This document shows positions 48,643 to 56,431 of a stretch of DNA of 64,000 nt, in pieces. Position numbers and translations under genes: made by a program. Under the pieces are notes generated by a model, which saw nothing but the letters and a program-made list of their open reading frames with translations, did not search any database and was not told the origin of the DNA. Position 1 is the first letter of the stretch; each line of letters opens with the position of its first letter. Source of the DNA: JADGNZ01 sp963715895 (lineage in GTDB: Bacteria > Acidobacteriota > Thermoanaerobaculia > Gp7-AA8); contig OY970284.1 of NCBI GenBank assembly GCA_963715895.1, positions 682,001-746,000 on the forward strand, in the 5' to 3' direction.

Positions 48643-49578
48643 ATGCTGAACATCTACACGAATCCCGTCTTCTACGAACACGACACCGGAGCCGGACATC
48701 CTGAGTCGGCCACGCGGCTCGATGCGGCTCTGGCGGGCGTCGAGCGCGCCGGGCTCGCGGATCGCATCCACCGCGAGACCGCCGATCACCCGGACACCGA
48801 TCGCGTCATCGCCAAAGTTCACTCGGCCGACTACGAGCGGGCGCTGGACCAGGCGGCACGATCCGGAATGCGCGATTTTTTCTCCGGCGATAACCCGATG
48901 TCGTCGCAGACCTTCTCCGCGGCGCGCACCGCCGTCGGCGCCGCGCTGACTGCCGCCGAGGAGATGATGAGCGGACAGGAAAACCGCGCCTTTGTCGTGG
49001 CGCGGCCGCCCGGCCATCACGCGGAGCGCCTCCAGCCAATGGGCTTCTGTTTCTTCAACACCATCGCCTGCGTTGCCGAATGGATGCGCGAGCAGCCCGG
49101 CATCGAGCGCGTCTTCGTCTTCGACTTCGACGTTCATCACGGCAACGGCACGCAGGCTCTCTTCTGGGACCGCGACGATGTCTTCTACGCGTCGATGCAT
49201 CGCTTCCCCTTTTACCCCGGCACCGGCGCGATGAACGAGATTGGCGGCGGCGTCGGCCGCGGCTACACGCTGAACATCCCCTTCGAACAAGGGCTCGGCG
49301 ATGCCGCCTACCTGCGCGGCGTGGAAGAGGTGATCGTGCGCGCCATCGATGATTACCAGCCGCAGGCGATCCTGCTCTCGTCGGGATTCGACGCTCATCG
49401 CCGCGATCCGCTCGGCGGCATGCGCGTCACCGAGGAGGCGTATGGCCAGATCACGAGCCGGATCGTTGAAGCGGCGGCCCGTCACAGCGGCGGCCGCGTC
49501 CTTTCGCTGCTCGAAGGGGGCTACGACATGGAGGGGCTCGCGGCCAGTGTTGCTGAACACGTGCACGCTCTGGCGTAG
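48643..49578 (+). CDS. Histone-deacetylase-family (AcuC/HDAC-like) amidohydrolase
   Basis: 311 aa. Zn-ligand segments FDFDVHHGNGTQALF and SGFDAHRRDPLGG; active-site RPPGHHAE and GFCFFNTIA; C-terminal LLEGGYDMEGL. In bacteria these remove acetyl groups from acetoin-utilisation enzymes, polyamines or other acylated amines. Divergent from the flippase-like gene by 23 bases; the substrate is not indicated by neighbours. Confidence 0.92.
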   Translation: MLNIYTNPVFYEHDTGAGHPESATRLDAALAGVERAGLADRIHRETADHPDTDRVIAKVHSADYERALDQAARSGMRDFFSGDNPMSSQTFSAARTAVGAALTAAEEMMSGQENRAFVVARPPGHHAERLQPMGFCFFNTIACVAEWMREQPGIERVFVFDFDVHHGNGTQALFWDRDDVFYASMHRFPFYPGTGAMNEIGGGVGRGYTLNIPFEQGLGDAAYLRGVEEVIVRAIDDYQPQAILLSSGFDAHRRDPLGGMRVTEEAYGQITSRIVEAAARHSGGRVLSLLEGGYDMEGLAASVAEHVHALA

Positions 49579-49598
49579 ACTTACGGCGGAGGTCTCCG

Positions 49599-50165
49599 AT
49601 GACCGTCACGCCGACGCCCCCGCCACCGCCACCGTCAGGATCGTACACACCGCCGCAGGGTAGTTACACCGTGCCGCCCGGTGCTCCCCCCGTACCACCG
49701 CAGAAGTCGGGCGGCTGCTGGAAAGCGCTGGCCATCGGCTGCAGCGTCATCCTCGTGCTGGGGTTTGCCGCGATGATCGGGCTGTTCGTATTCGTCTTCA
49801 GCGTCATCAAGCGCAGCGACGTCTACCGCCAGGCATTCACGCGCGCGACCAACGATCCCCGCGTCATCTCGGCGCTCGGTACACCGATCGAGAAGGGCTG
49901 GTGGGTCATGGGCAAGGTGAACCTCGACAACGACACGGGCAGCGCCAACATCGACTTCCCCATCTCCGGACCGAAGGGAAGCGCGCGCGTACACGCTACG
50001 GCGTCGTACGACGGCAGCACCTGGACCTACTCGTCGCTGATCGTACGGCCGGAGGCTGGAGGGGAGATCGATATCTTGCATCCGGCAGCGAGCTCGGCAA
50101 GGGCAAGAGTGTTCTTGCTGAAACGGCTGGCTCTGCCTGATGGACGCCTTTGGTGTTTCACGTAG
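49599..50165 (+). CDS. Coa1/Tim21-like membrane protein
   Basis: 188 aa. Proline-rich leader (TPPPPPPSGSYTPP), a membrane helix ALAIGCSVILVLGFAAMIGL near 44-70, then a domain with ALGTPIEKGWWVMGKVNL and GSANIDFPISGPKG, the Coa1 (cytochrome oxidase assembly) pattern common in bacterial small membrane proteins. The last about 25 residues (ARARVFLLKRLALPDGRLW) may come from a 3' frameshift, since the domain should end near GGEIDIL. Confidence 0.7.
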   Translation: MTVTPTPPPPPPSGSYTPPQGSYTVPPGAPPVPPQKSGGCWKALAIGCSVILVLGFAAMIGLFVFVFSVIKRSDVYRQAFTRATNDPRVISALGTPIEKGWWVMGKVNLDNDTGSANIDFPISGPKGSARVHATASYDGSTWTYSSLIVRPEAGGEIDILHPAASSARARVFLLKRLALPDGRLWCFT

Positions 50166-50245
50166 TAGAACTCACCTCGGCCGAGGTCCTCCGTAGGGAC
50201 TGTCACGACGTAGGTTTCGAGCCTGTTCCCGCGGGAGTCACTCCG

Positions 50246-50935
50246 TCAAGGTCTCCGGTGGCTGCTTGCGCCGCATTCCAGACGTTCCTCAAGATGAATA
50301 GCGCCATCATGAGCGTGTGCGCAGCACAATTCCACCTCAGAAAGCGACCGGGCGATCCCTGCGCAAGCTGAAGCCGATGTCCTGGGTGACTCACTTAGAA
50401 AGAGAAGATAGCTAGCTAACACGGTCGGATCTCGCTTCGGCTGAAGTTGAAAGTTCGCGAAGGCCCGCTCTACGTCGTCGGTCGCCTCCCAAGCCTTCAA
50501 TAGTCGCAGATCATCGACGGCAGTGTGTCTGAGCAAAGGGTCGGTCAAACGTGTCTGATTCAGTGAAACAGCGTCTTTGTCTTTGAGTTCAGTGAGAAGG
50601 CCTAAAGCTCCTAGTACGGAGACAAACTCGAGAACAGCATGCCACGAACTGCCAACGGGAATTTGGCGTCTCGCGATGAGCCGGACTCGTTCACGGAGAC
50701 TTGCGTCCTGCGGTAATAGCCGGAGCGCATCAAAAACGTATTTTCGCACCTGGTCGTCGTAACGATAGGTACCCTGTTCGATGTCGGTCAGCACACGATC
50801 GATGATCGGCGATAGTCTGGGATCGTTTGGGTTTTCTATGTTTGCGAGGAACAGTGCTATCGCTCTATTTGAGTGAGGCCGAGTGGTTGCGCAGCTCAGA
50901 ATTAGAATGAATGCGATACAAATAGCTTGTCTCAT
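50246..50935 (-). CDS. Putative lipoprotein at the tail of the RHS island
   Basis: 229 aa. MRQAICIAFILILSCATTRP has a lipobox-like LILSC. The rest is helical (HEAT-like feel: IIDRVLTDIEQGTYRYDDQVR). No family recognised. It may be another immunity gene, as it is last in a series of small minus-strand genes behind the RHS gene; this is inference only. Confidence 0.5.
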   Translation of the reverse strand: MRQAICIAFILILSCATTRPHSNRAIALFLANIENPNDPRLSPIIDRVLTDIEQGTYRYDDQVRKYVFDALRLLPQDASLRERVRLIARRQIPVGSSWHAVLEFVSVLGALGLLTELKDKDAVSLNQTRLTDPLLRHTAVDDLRLLKAWEATDDVERAFANFQLQPKRDPTVLASYLLFLSESPRTSASACAGIARSLSEVELCCAHAHDGAIHLEERLECGASSHRRP

Positions 50936-51037
50936 AGTGGTTATTGTTGCGCTGGCGTCAGGTCAGCCATATTCCTGCTTTGCCAGGGGTTCTTCAGAGG
51001 CAGCGGAAGGTGGACCCATCACGCCGTATTGCCGTGT

Positions 51038-51412
51038 CTAGCGAGCTAACGATCCCTCCGCTCGTCGTCGGCTCTTTCGACGCGTGATAAATACGACAAA
51101 CCACCACCAGCCAAGAACCGAGACGGTGACCCCTGAATACACGACACATTCCCGCATTTTGGCCGATAACGAGCGGGAAAGGGCCACTTCTAATACGATG
51201 TAGGTAATCGTAGACGGAATGTTCAAAAGGCACAACAGACCGCCCACGACGCGTGCCGATCGGGTGACGGCCGTAGTGCCGACGTGAACATCAAACGGAT
51301 CATTATTCCGGCCTGCGGCGTGCAAAGCGTCGACGAAGAAATAAAGCAGGCATCCAAGGCTGACGACGAAGCCTAACAGCAGGAGAAGATCGCGTTTTTT
51401 GGCGGAAGTCAT
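51038..51412 (-). CDS. Small membrane protein, candidate immunity protein
   Basis: Start at 51412 (MTSAKKRDLLLLLGFVVSLG) gives 124 aa; the frame is open 20 codons further upstream but overlaps the orphan tip there. Three membrane helices (near 10-28, 55-75, 90-108) and a basic tail. It begins three bases after the stop of an orphan toxin tip (51415-51555), the position expected of its immunity gene. Confidence 0.6.
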   Translation of the reverse strand: MTSAKKRDLLLLLGFVVSLGCLLYFFVDALHAAGRNNDPFDVHVGTTAVTRSARVVGGLLCLLNIPSTITYIVLEVALSRSLSAKMRECVVYSGVTVSVLGWWWFVVFITRRKSRRRAEGSLAR

Positions 51413-51414
51413 TG

Positions 51415-51555
51415 CTAGTGGCCTTTGTCTTCCAGTTTTCCGGCACCCTCTCGCAGTTCGTCTACGAACCAAGCATCAAATCCAATAGCTGGGTAAAAGT
51501 CATCCGCCCCGACCAATCCTGGGGCCGGGGTTTCCCATACCCGCGAGCCGGTAAA
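51415..51555 (-). pseudogene. Orphan toxin C-terminal tip (46 codons)
   Basis: No start codon; the frame opens right after a stop at about 51558 and reads FTGSRVWETPAPG then GADDFYPAIGFDAWFVDELR and ends with a TAG. The composition (Trp, Asp, Gly) is that of a folded domain end, not random GC-rich frame. It is placed directly before a small membrane-protein gene. Probable displaced RHS toxin remnant. Confidence 0.5.
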
Positions 51556-51678
51556 TCACTTGTGGTCTAACGTGATGTAGCCGTTTGGTGCTCTTGTTTG
51601 GTGCGAACGAAAACACCGAACGCGATCGCACGTGCTCTCATAGTTAGCGCCATTTATTGATCTATCTATCTGAAGCAC

Positions 51679-51981
51679 TCAGTTCGGTTCGACTTCCATC
51701 TGACGGTTCAAGTCGAGGAGCCTTTCGGCGAAGATATCAGTAGCTTGCCTGTCGCCAGTCAAGCCCATGTGCTCCGTTTCGAGCCACCAGAGGTAGTCAA
51801 AGATTTCATGTTTGGGCGCTCTAGTGATCAGTAGCTTATAGATTGGTCCGACATACGCGTCGTACTCCTCTTTAGCCTCAGGGAAATCACGTACGCCAAT
51901 AGGGTCCCATTCTTCTAGCAATGCGATGCGAATTGCTTGATGATAGCGTTGCTCCTGATTGGGTGTGCGAGAAGTCATCAT
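51679..51981 (-). CDS. Candidate immunity protein (100 aa)
   Basis: Acidic cytoplasmic-looking protein: YHQAIRIALLEEWDPIGV, DAYVGPIYKLL, WWLETEHMGL. This resembles small helical immunity proteins of polymorphic toxins, but no named family is assigned. Its ATG overlaps the TGA of the orphan toxin tip at 51978-52097 (ATGA), the typical toxin-immunity coupling. GC content is lower than in flanking housekeeping genes. Confidence 0.65.
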   Translation of the reverse strand: MMTSRTPNQEQRYHQAIRIALLEEWDPIGVRDFPEAKEEYDAYVGPIYKLLITRAPKHEIFDYLWWLETEHMGLTGDRQATDIFAERLLDLNRQMEVEPN

Positions 51982-52097
51982 TTTGGGACGCCCCTCATTA
52001 CGGTGACGATTCGTCCTGTCGATGAGTTAGCGAAAACTCGGATATTGTTAACCGGGTCATAATATTTAGAACGTTGACCCATTTTTGAACCGTTCAC
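51978..52097 (-). pseudogene. Orphan toxin C-terminal tip (39 codons), RNase-like
   Basis: Directly after, and in frame with, the stop codon of the 52101 gene. Reads SKYYDPVNNIRVFANSSTG then RIVTVMRG and stops. KYYDPxNNxRVxxNxxTGRIVTVxRG-type tails end many contact-dependent and RHS toxins, probably RNases of the BECR type. There is no upstream toxin body. It is followed by its own candidate immunity gene at 51679-51981. Confidence 0.65.
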
Positions 52098-52100
52098 TCG

Positions 52101-52445
52101 CTACGGTATAAGAACGCGATTGATGTGCACACCGTCGACAACCGCCTCATCCTTGTAGACGCGAGACGGCGTATGCTTAACAAGCAATTCGCTTGATGAT
52201 CGCCACTCCAGCTCTATGCGAGCTGGTTCATCCATGACGACCGCTGTGTGGGATCGGAGCGACCAGCGACCGCGAATGACGATCTCTGTCGCGTCCGATG
52301 TCGTCGCTCCGCAGCCGCGGCGCAGTAGAACAGCAACGTGCCTTCCGTCCGGAGCGGGCCGTTTCACAACCGTCTCGTCCGAACAGAGGCAAGCACTAAG
52401 TGCGAGCGCCGCAAGTGTGGCCACGAATGAAATTGCTCGCCTCAT
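52101..52445 (-). CDS. Lipoprotein, candidate immunity protein of the toxin-44 RHS gene
   Basis: 114 aa. Signal peptide MRRAISFVATLAALALSACL with lipobox LSAC. The mature part has paired Cys and short beta-strands (AVLLRRGCGATTSDATEI; LEWRSSSELLVKHTP). ATG overlaps the TGA of the RHS gene (52442-52445), so it is coupled to it. A periplasmic immunity protein is the simplest explanation. Confidence 0.65.
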   Translation of the reverse strand: MRRAISFVATLAALALSACLCSDETVVKRPAPDGRHVAVLLRRGCGATTSDATEIVIRGRWSLRSHTAVVMDEPARIELEWRSSSELLVKHTPSRVYKDEAVVDGVHINRVLIP

Positions 52446-54241
52446 GGTTTGGGTGCAAAGTCCTCGGCGTACGCGTTGTACCCGAGATTGATGTACACCT
52501 GATCATCTGGATCATCGCCGTACGTGTAAGACATTCCCGCGGAGCCGAAAGGCGTTCCCCATTCGGGTAGCGAGGTTCCCGCTTGCTGTTGTGCGTACCC
52601 AGCGCCGCGCTGTAGCACGTCGAGCGGGATACCTGCTGCCGCACCCGTTAAGCCAAAGTTAAAGTTACCGAACTTGGCGTATCGCCTGCCAAGCTGCTTG
52701 TAGTCCCACGGAGCCTTGTTTCGGACCATGAAATAGAACCACGGCAGCTTCAGAATGCCGTTGTCATTGCGATGAGACTGCGCGAGGTTTACGTTCATGT
52801 GGAGGTTTAGTGTGGGATCGCGAGTGAAGATCGGATCACTATACATTGCAAACTTCATTCTCTGTAATTGTGTGAGATCAAGTTGGCCAACGACTACGTA
52901 GCGACCCGAAACGTCGGTGCAGTCGGACGGGAATGGCTGCCCTCCGTTGACCGACTTCGACGAAACAGTGCATGGATACATTCCGTCAGGATCAAGGTAG
53001 TCGAGCGGCGAGTTCAATACATATGCGTAACGATTGAATGTCTGCGGAAGGTGGGAATTTGCTGGGCCCGGATCGGTACTGAGAAATCTGCCAAGAGAGG
53101 CGGAGTAGAATCTGGCGTGCATATAATCGAGTGTTTCCATCGATCCAGTTGACGAGCTGTCTCGCTCGTGGCCAGTGTACTTCAGGGCAGTGGCGGAGGG
53201 CTCGGCGGTTGCGCCGGAAAGCTCCGGTCCAAAGGCAAGATAGTCGTGAACGCCGACGATGCGATCGTTCTGATCGGTGACTCGCCGAGGCGTCCCCAAA
53301 TGGTCGAGGTGGTAATGGTAGGTCGTCGTACTCCCGCCTTCGGGCTGCCGTGATGCCAAGAGCAGACCGTTCCTCCAGACGTGGTCCGCCGTCCATCGCC
53401 ACGCATTTGTGCCGGGGCCGGCCGGCCCGTCATTGCTCGTAAACTCGCGAAGAACCTTCCCATCCGTTCCCCGAACCGTCCAATTCCACGAAGAGCCGAC
53501 CGAATAGGTGGCGATCCGCTCGTCGTCGGCCGCATAGACGAACTCACGGGACAGTTGACCGAAGGAATCGCGGGTCATCATGTTCAGCGGGTCATACGAA
53601 TAGACATGGCCCGACAGGCCGGTGACGTTGCCGGCAGCGTCATATCCGGCTCCGGCGATGCGATTCTTGTTCTCGGCGGTGTTGATCAAAAATCCCTGGC
53701 AATCGTTCGGCCCGAGCTGCGAGCAGGCCGTGCGGTTGCCGAATGCGTCGTAGTCGTATTTGCGAGCGATGCCGTTCACGGTCGCCTGCGACAGTCGGCT
53801 CACGCCATCGTAGGCAAAGGCGTCATTGCCGATCTGCGTGATGTTGCCGGTTCCGTCGTAGCTGATAGAAACGCCGCTGCTCCAGGGAACGGTCTCAACG
53901 GCCGTCTGAGGTGCCGGAGTAAAGCCCATCGGCACGACCGACTTCACATGGGGATCGACGGCCAGCATGCGTGCGCGCGACTGGGCTACGCGGATGACGA
54001 AGGTGTCTCCACCGCCTCCTGCGCCTTCAACGACCGTTCCTCCGTATGAGGCCGCCATTTGCCTGGCGATCACCGGTATCCCGTCGATGGAAGCATCGGG
54101 CCGGACGGTAACGACGTAGGCCTGCTGGCCGGTCGCGGTTCCCGCGAACAGAAGGGGCTGCGCACAAAATACGCTGCCGATCAGCATCACCATCAGGCGG
54201 GAGCTCATGAGTCGCGGCATCCGAAGTTTTTCCTGTTCCAT
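52442..54241 (-). CDS. Short RHS-repeat polymorphic toxin with I9-like N-domain and toxin-44-like tip
   Basis: Start at 54241 (MEQEKLRMPRLMSSRLMVML), five bases after the previous stop; 599 aa. Signal peptide, then an I9 (subtilisin-propeptide)-like domain AYVVTVRPDASIDGIPVIAR, YD repeats (KYDYDAFGNRTACSQLG), and the RHS core end HLDHLGTPRRVTD, YMHARFYSASLGRFLSTDPG and SPLDYLDPDG. After DPDG comes a unique tip with VRNKAPWDYKQLGRR, FGNFNFGLTGAAAGIP and YGDDPDDQVYINLGYNAY, matching bacterial toxin 44 (Ntox44). Contact-dependent antibacterial effector by analogy. Confidence 0.85.
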   Translation of the reverse strand: MEQEKLRMPRLMSSRLMVMLIGSVFCAQPLLFAGTATGQQAYVVTVRPDASIDGIPVIARQMAASYGGTVVEGAGGGGDTFVIRVAQSRARMLAVDPHVKSVVPMGFTPAPQTAVETVPWSSGVSISYDGTGNITQIGNDAFAYDGVSRLSQATVNGIARKYDYDAFGNRTACSQLGPNDCQGFLINTAENKNRIAGAGYDAAGNVTGLSGHVYSYDPLNMMTRDSFGQLSREFVYAADDERIATYSVGSSWNWTVRGTDGKVLREFTSNDGPAGPGTNAWRWTADHVWRNGLLLASRQPEGGSTTTYHYHLDHLGTPRRVTDQNDRIVGVHDYLAFGPELSGATAEPSATALKYTGHERDSSSTGSMETLDYMHARFYSASLGRFLSTDPGPANSHLPQTFNRYAYVLNSPLDYLDPDGMYPCTVSSKSVNGGQPFPSDCTDVSGRYVVVGQLDLTQLQRMKFAMYSDPIFTRDPTLNLHMNVNLAQSHRNDNGILKLPWFYFMVRNKAPWDYKQLGRRYAKFGNFNFGLTGAAAGIPLDVLQRGAGYAQQQAGTSLPEWGTPFGSAGMSYTYGDDPDDQVYINLGYNAYAEDFAPKP

Positions 54242-54245
54242 CGCG

Positions 54246-55910
54246 CTAATTCTGGAGATGTACATTGATGTTACCTCCATCGATCGTCTGATCGATCGTG
54301 CGGCTGCCGTTCCACTTCGACGAGAACAGCAGGCCTCCGTTTTTCGTGAGCAGCGTGAGGGCCAGAGTGTCGTTGGTCGACGGCTGGCCGTTATCGACGA
54401 AGGACGCGAGCATGGTGGCGTTGGAATCGATGACGACCGCCGAATTCGGAGCGGTGACGTCGGACAGACTGGCCGGTCCGGTAATCCAGGCAATCCCGCC
54501 CGCCGTCGTTCGTACGATCGCCAGCGAAGCAATCGACGAGGTGCTGATCTGATAGGTGTGGACGGAGCCGTTTTCGGTGCGGTGGAACGTCAGGGTGAGA
54601 GAACCTTTGACGTTGCCCGACTTGTCATATTGCGGGTTGAGGTTGAAATCGGCACGGCTGTTTGCGTCGGCCGCGTAGTTGCCGGCCGGGGCCGTCAGTT
54701 GCGTGTAGCCACCACCAGTCACGAAGTCGTCATTCGCTCTGAGAACCGACAAAGTGACGTCGTCGGCCGCCGATTCGCGCGTATACCAGCCGCCAACGCG
54801 GCTTTCCACGATGTAAGTGCCGACCGAGGCGGTGAAGGTGCAGGTGGCGATGCCGGTGCTGCTGTCGGAAGGCGTGATCAGACCGATCGGCGCGGTGCAG
54901 AGTGTCTGGCCGGTAGTGCGGTTGATGAAGGTGAGCGTTGCCTTGCGAATGTCGCCGGGGGAGGGGCCGCTTCCACCGTTGGTTTCGGGAGCTTCCTTGA
55001 TCAACGACGCCAGCGTGACGGTGGCGCTGCCGGTGACCGGCGAAGCGGCAACAGTCAGCGGCGCGATGAATCCGACCACCGCATCTTCCGGCGTGACGGT
55101 CAACGTTCCGGCGACGAAGGTGATGCTGTAGTTCAGCGAGGTGAGGCCGCCGATCGAGATCGGATAGGTGCCCGGGCCGCTGTCTTTCGTGGCCGTCGTC
55201 TGCAGGAGGAGAGTCCCGCTGAGAACCGCCGGCGTTTCTCCAAGGACCAGGCCCTGGAACGAGGCGGTGAGCTGCGGCAGCGGATCGCTGTACTGCTTCG
55301 TGACGGCGTCGGCGCTGATGACGATCGGAGCCTTGTTGACCGTCAGGATTGCCGGCACGATGGTGACGTCGTAATTGCGGAGACGATTGTTCGTATCGGC
55401 GAGCTGGCCGGTGATCGGATAGGTCCCGACGACGCTGGTGGTGGTGGCAGTCGTCGCGTACCGCGGCGTGATCGAATCGCCGTTCACGACGCCGGTCAGC
55501 GTACCGGTGAGGGTGGGCAGTACCGCGCCGTAGAGCTTCGACTGATTGTCGACGCGGAGAGCGAGCGGCGCGTGATTGACGTCGATCAAGACCGACGTCG
55601 TTGCCGGCAGGTAATTCGGCGTCTCCTGCGCGGCCACGGTGAGGGTTTGTCCAGCGCCGGAATCGAGCGCCGCGCCGGAAGGAGGCGTATAGACGAGGGC
55701 TCCGGCGGCGGACGGTCCGACGACGGAGACAGTGGCATTGAGCTGCGTCGCGCTCAGACGGGTGCCGTAGACGATGGCGGCCGGCGCGGACCACGAGAGA
55801 GTCTGCTTCGCTTTGGCCACGTCGATCGCGACCGTGGTGGTGGCGTTCTCATGGTTGTGCGTATCCGCCGGTGTGAAGGTCACGGTCAAGGTCTCTGCGG
55901 ATCGATCCAC
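54246..55910 (-). CDS. MBG-repeat cell-surface protein, 5'-truncated
   Basis: 554 aa with three or four MBG (beta-grasp-like) domains: YGTRLSATQLNATV, NQSKLYGAVLPTLTGTLTG, YSDPLPQLTASFQGLVLG. The C-terminal half carries RANDDFVTGGGYTQLTAPAG, seen at the end of such surface proteins. It starts abruptly in the middle of a domain (GTG, then DRSAETLTVTFTPAD) with no signal peptide, exactly where an orphan RHS tip ends, so its 5' part was lost at a recombination junction. The RHS gene follows five bases later. Confidence 0.75.
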   Translation of the reverse strand: MDRSAETLTVTFTPADTHNHENATTTVAIDVAKAKQTLSWSAPAAIVYGTRLSATQLNATVSVVGPSAAGALVYTPPSGAALDSGAGQTLTVAAQETPNYLPATTSVLIDVNHAPLALRVDNQSKLYGAVLPTLTGTLTGVVNGDSITPRYATTATTTSVVGTYPITGQLADTNNRLRNYDVTIVPAILTVNKAPIVISADAVTKQYSDPLPQLTASFQGLVLGETPAVLSGTLLLQTTATKDSGPGTYPISIGGLTSLNYSITFVAGTLTVTPEDAVVGFIAPLTVAASPVTGSATVTLASLIKEAPETNGGSGPSPGDIRKATLTFINRTTGQTLCTAPIGLITPSDSSTGIATCTFTASVGTYIVESRVGGWYTRESAADDVTLSVLRANDDFVTGGGYTQLTAPAGNYAADANSRADFNLNPQYDKSGNVKGSLTLTFHRTENGSVHTYQISTSSIASLAIVRTTAGGIAWITGPASLSDVTAPNSAVVIDSNATMLASFVDNGQPSTNDTLALTLLTKNGGLLFSSKWNGSRTIDQTIDGGNINVHLQN

Positions 55911-55981
55911 GTACAGCTACAGCCGCAGTCCGGGTCGGCATTCGAAACATAACCACCTCTGTAGATTCTGCCTGCATCGTT
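55886..55981 (-). pseudogene. Orphan RHS tip repeating the end of the giant RHS protein
   Basis: Follows the immunity gene's stop codon (55982) in the same frame and reads IYRGGYVSNADPDCGC then SCTWIDPQRP and stop. The giant RHS protein ends GYVSNSDPDCGCR, so twelve of thirteen residues are shared, though the DNA has drifted. It runs into the truncated MBG gene in another frame. A remnant of a previous 3' end of the locus. Confidence 0.7.
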
Positions 55982-56416
55982 CTACTGCTTGATTCCGGGC
56001 ACGCCATCGTGAGCACTCGCGCGTCGCTTTCTCGCGTCGAGTGCCCATAGCATCAGCGAGACCACACCGGCTGTAGCTACGCATAGCAGCGCGAGCGTGC
56101 CAACATAACTTAGCCAATCCTGGAGAACACTCTGATCGAACGCGACAAGCCAAAGGATAATTACACCCAGCAAGCCGAACTGCACGAGCGCGCCGACACG
56201 GCGACCCGCTTTCCATCCATAAGCTATCGGTAACATAATCGCGCAGGCGGCGATTGAAAACCATTGCCTGTTCTCATGTGTCAGAGTGAGCCCGGATAAT
56301 TTCAATAGAACCGATCTGGTGCCGTTAAAATAAATGGGAAGTAGCACAACCGTTCCCCACATGAACCACAATACTCGAAGGTCGCGTTTCAATGACCTTT
56401 GCGCTGATCCTTGCAT
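55982..56416 (-). CDS. Four-helix membrane protein, candidate immunity for the giant RHS
   Basis: 144 aa, about four membrane helices (VLWFMWGTVVLLPIYF; WFSIAACAIMLPIAYG; VQFGLLGVIILWLVAF; ALLCVATAGVVSLMLWAL), basic cytoplasmic tail. It starts 15 bases after the stop of the giant RHS gene, the usual place of the cognate immunity gene, and matches the hydrophobic nature of that protein's tip. No named family. Confidence 0.6.
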   Translation of the reverse strand: MQGSAQRSLKRDLRVLWFMWGTVVLLPIYFNGTRSVLLKLSGLTLTHENRQWFSIAACAIMLPIAYGWKAGRRVGALVQFGLLGVIILWLVAFDQSVLQDWLSYVGTLALLCVATAGVVSLMLWALDARKRRASAHDGVPGIKQ

Positions 56417-56431
56417 TCAAGTCTCCGGCCT

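Noticed and set aside
53381..55952. Long plus-strand frames opposite RHS and MBG genes
   Set aside because: Arg/Asp/Gly-rich antisense shadows of repeat proteins without start signals.
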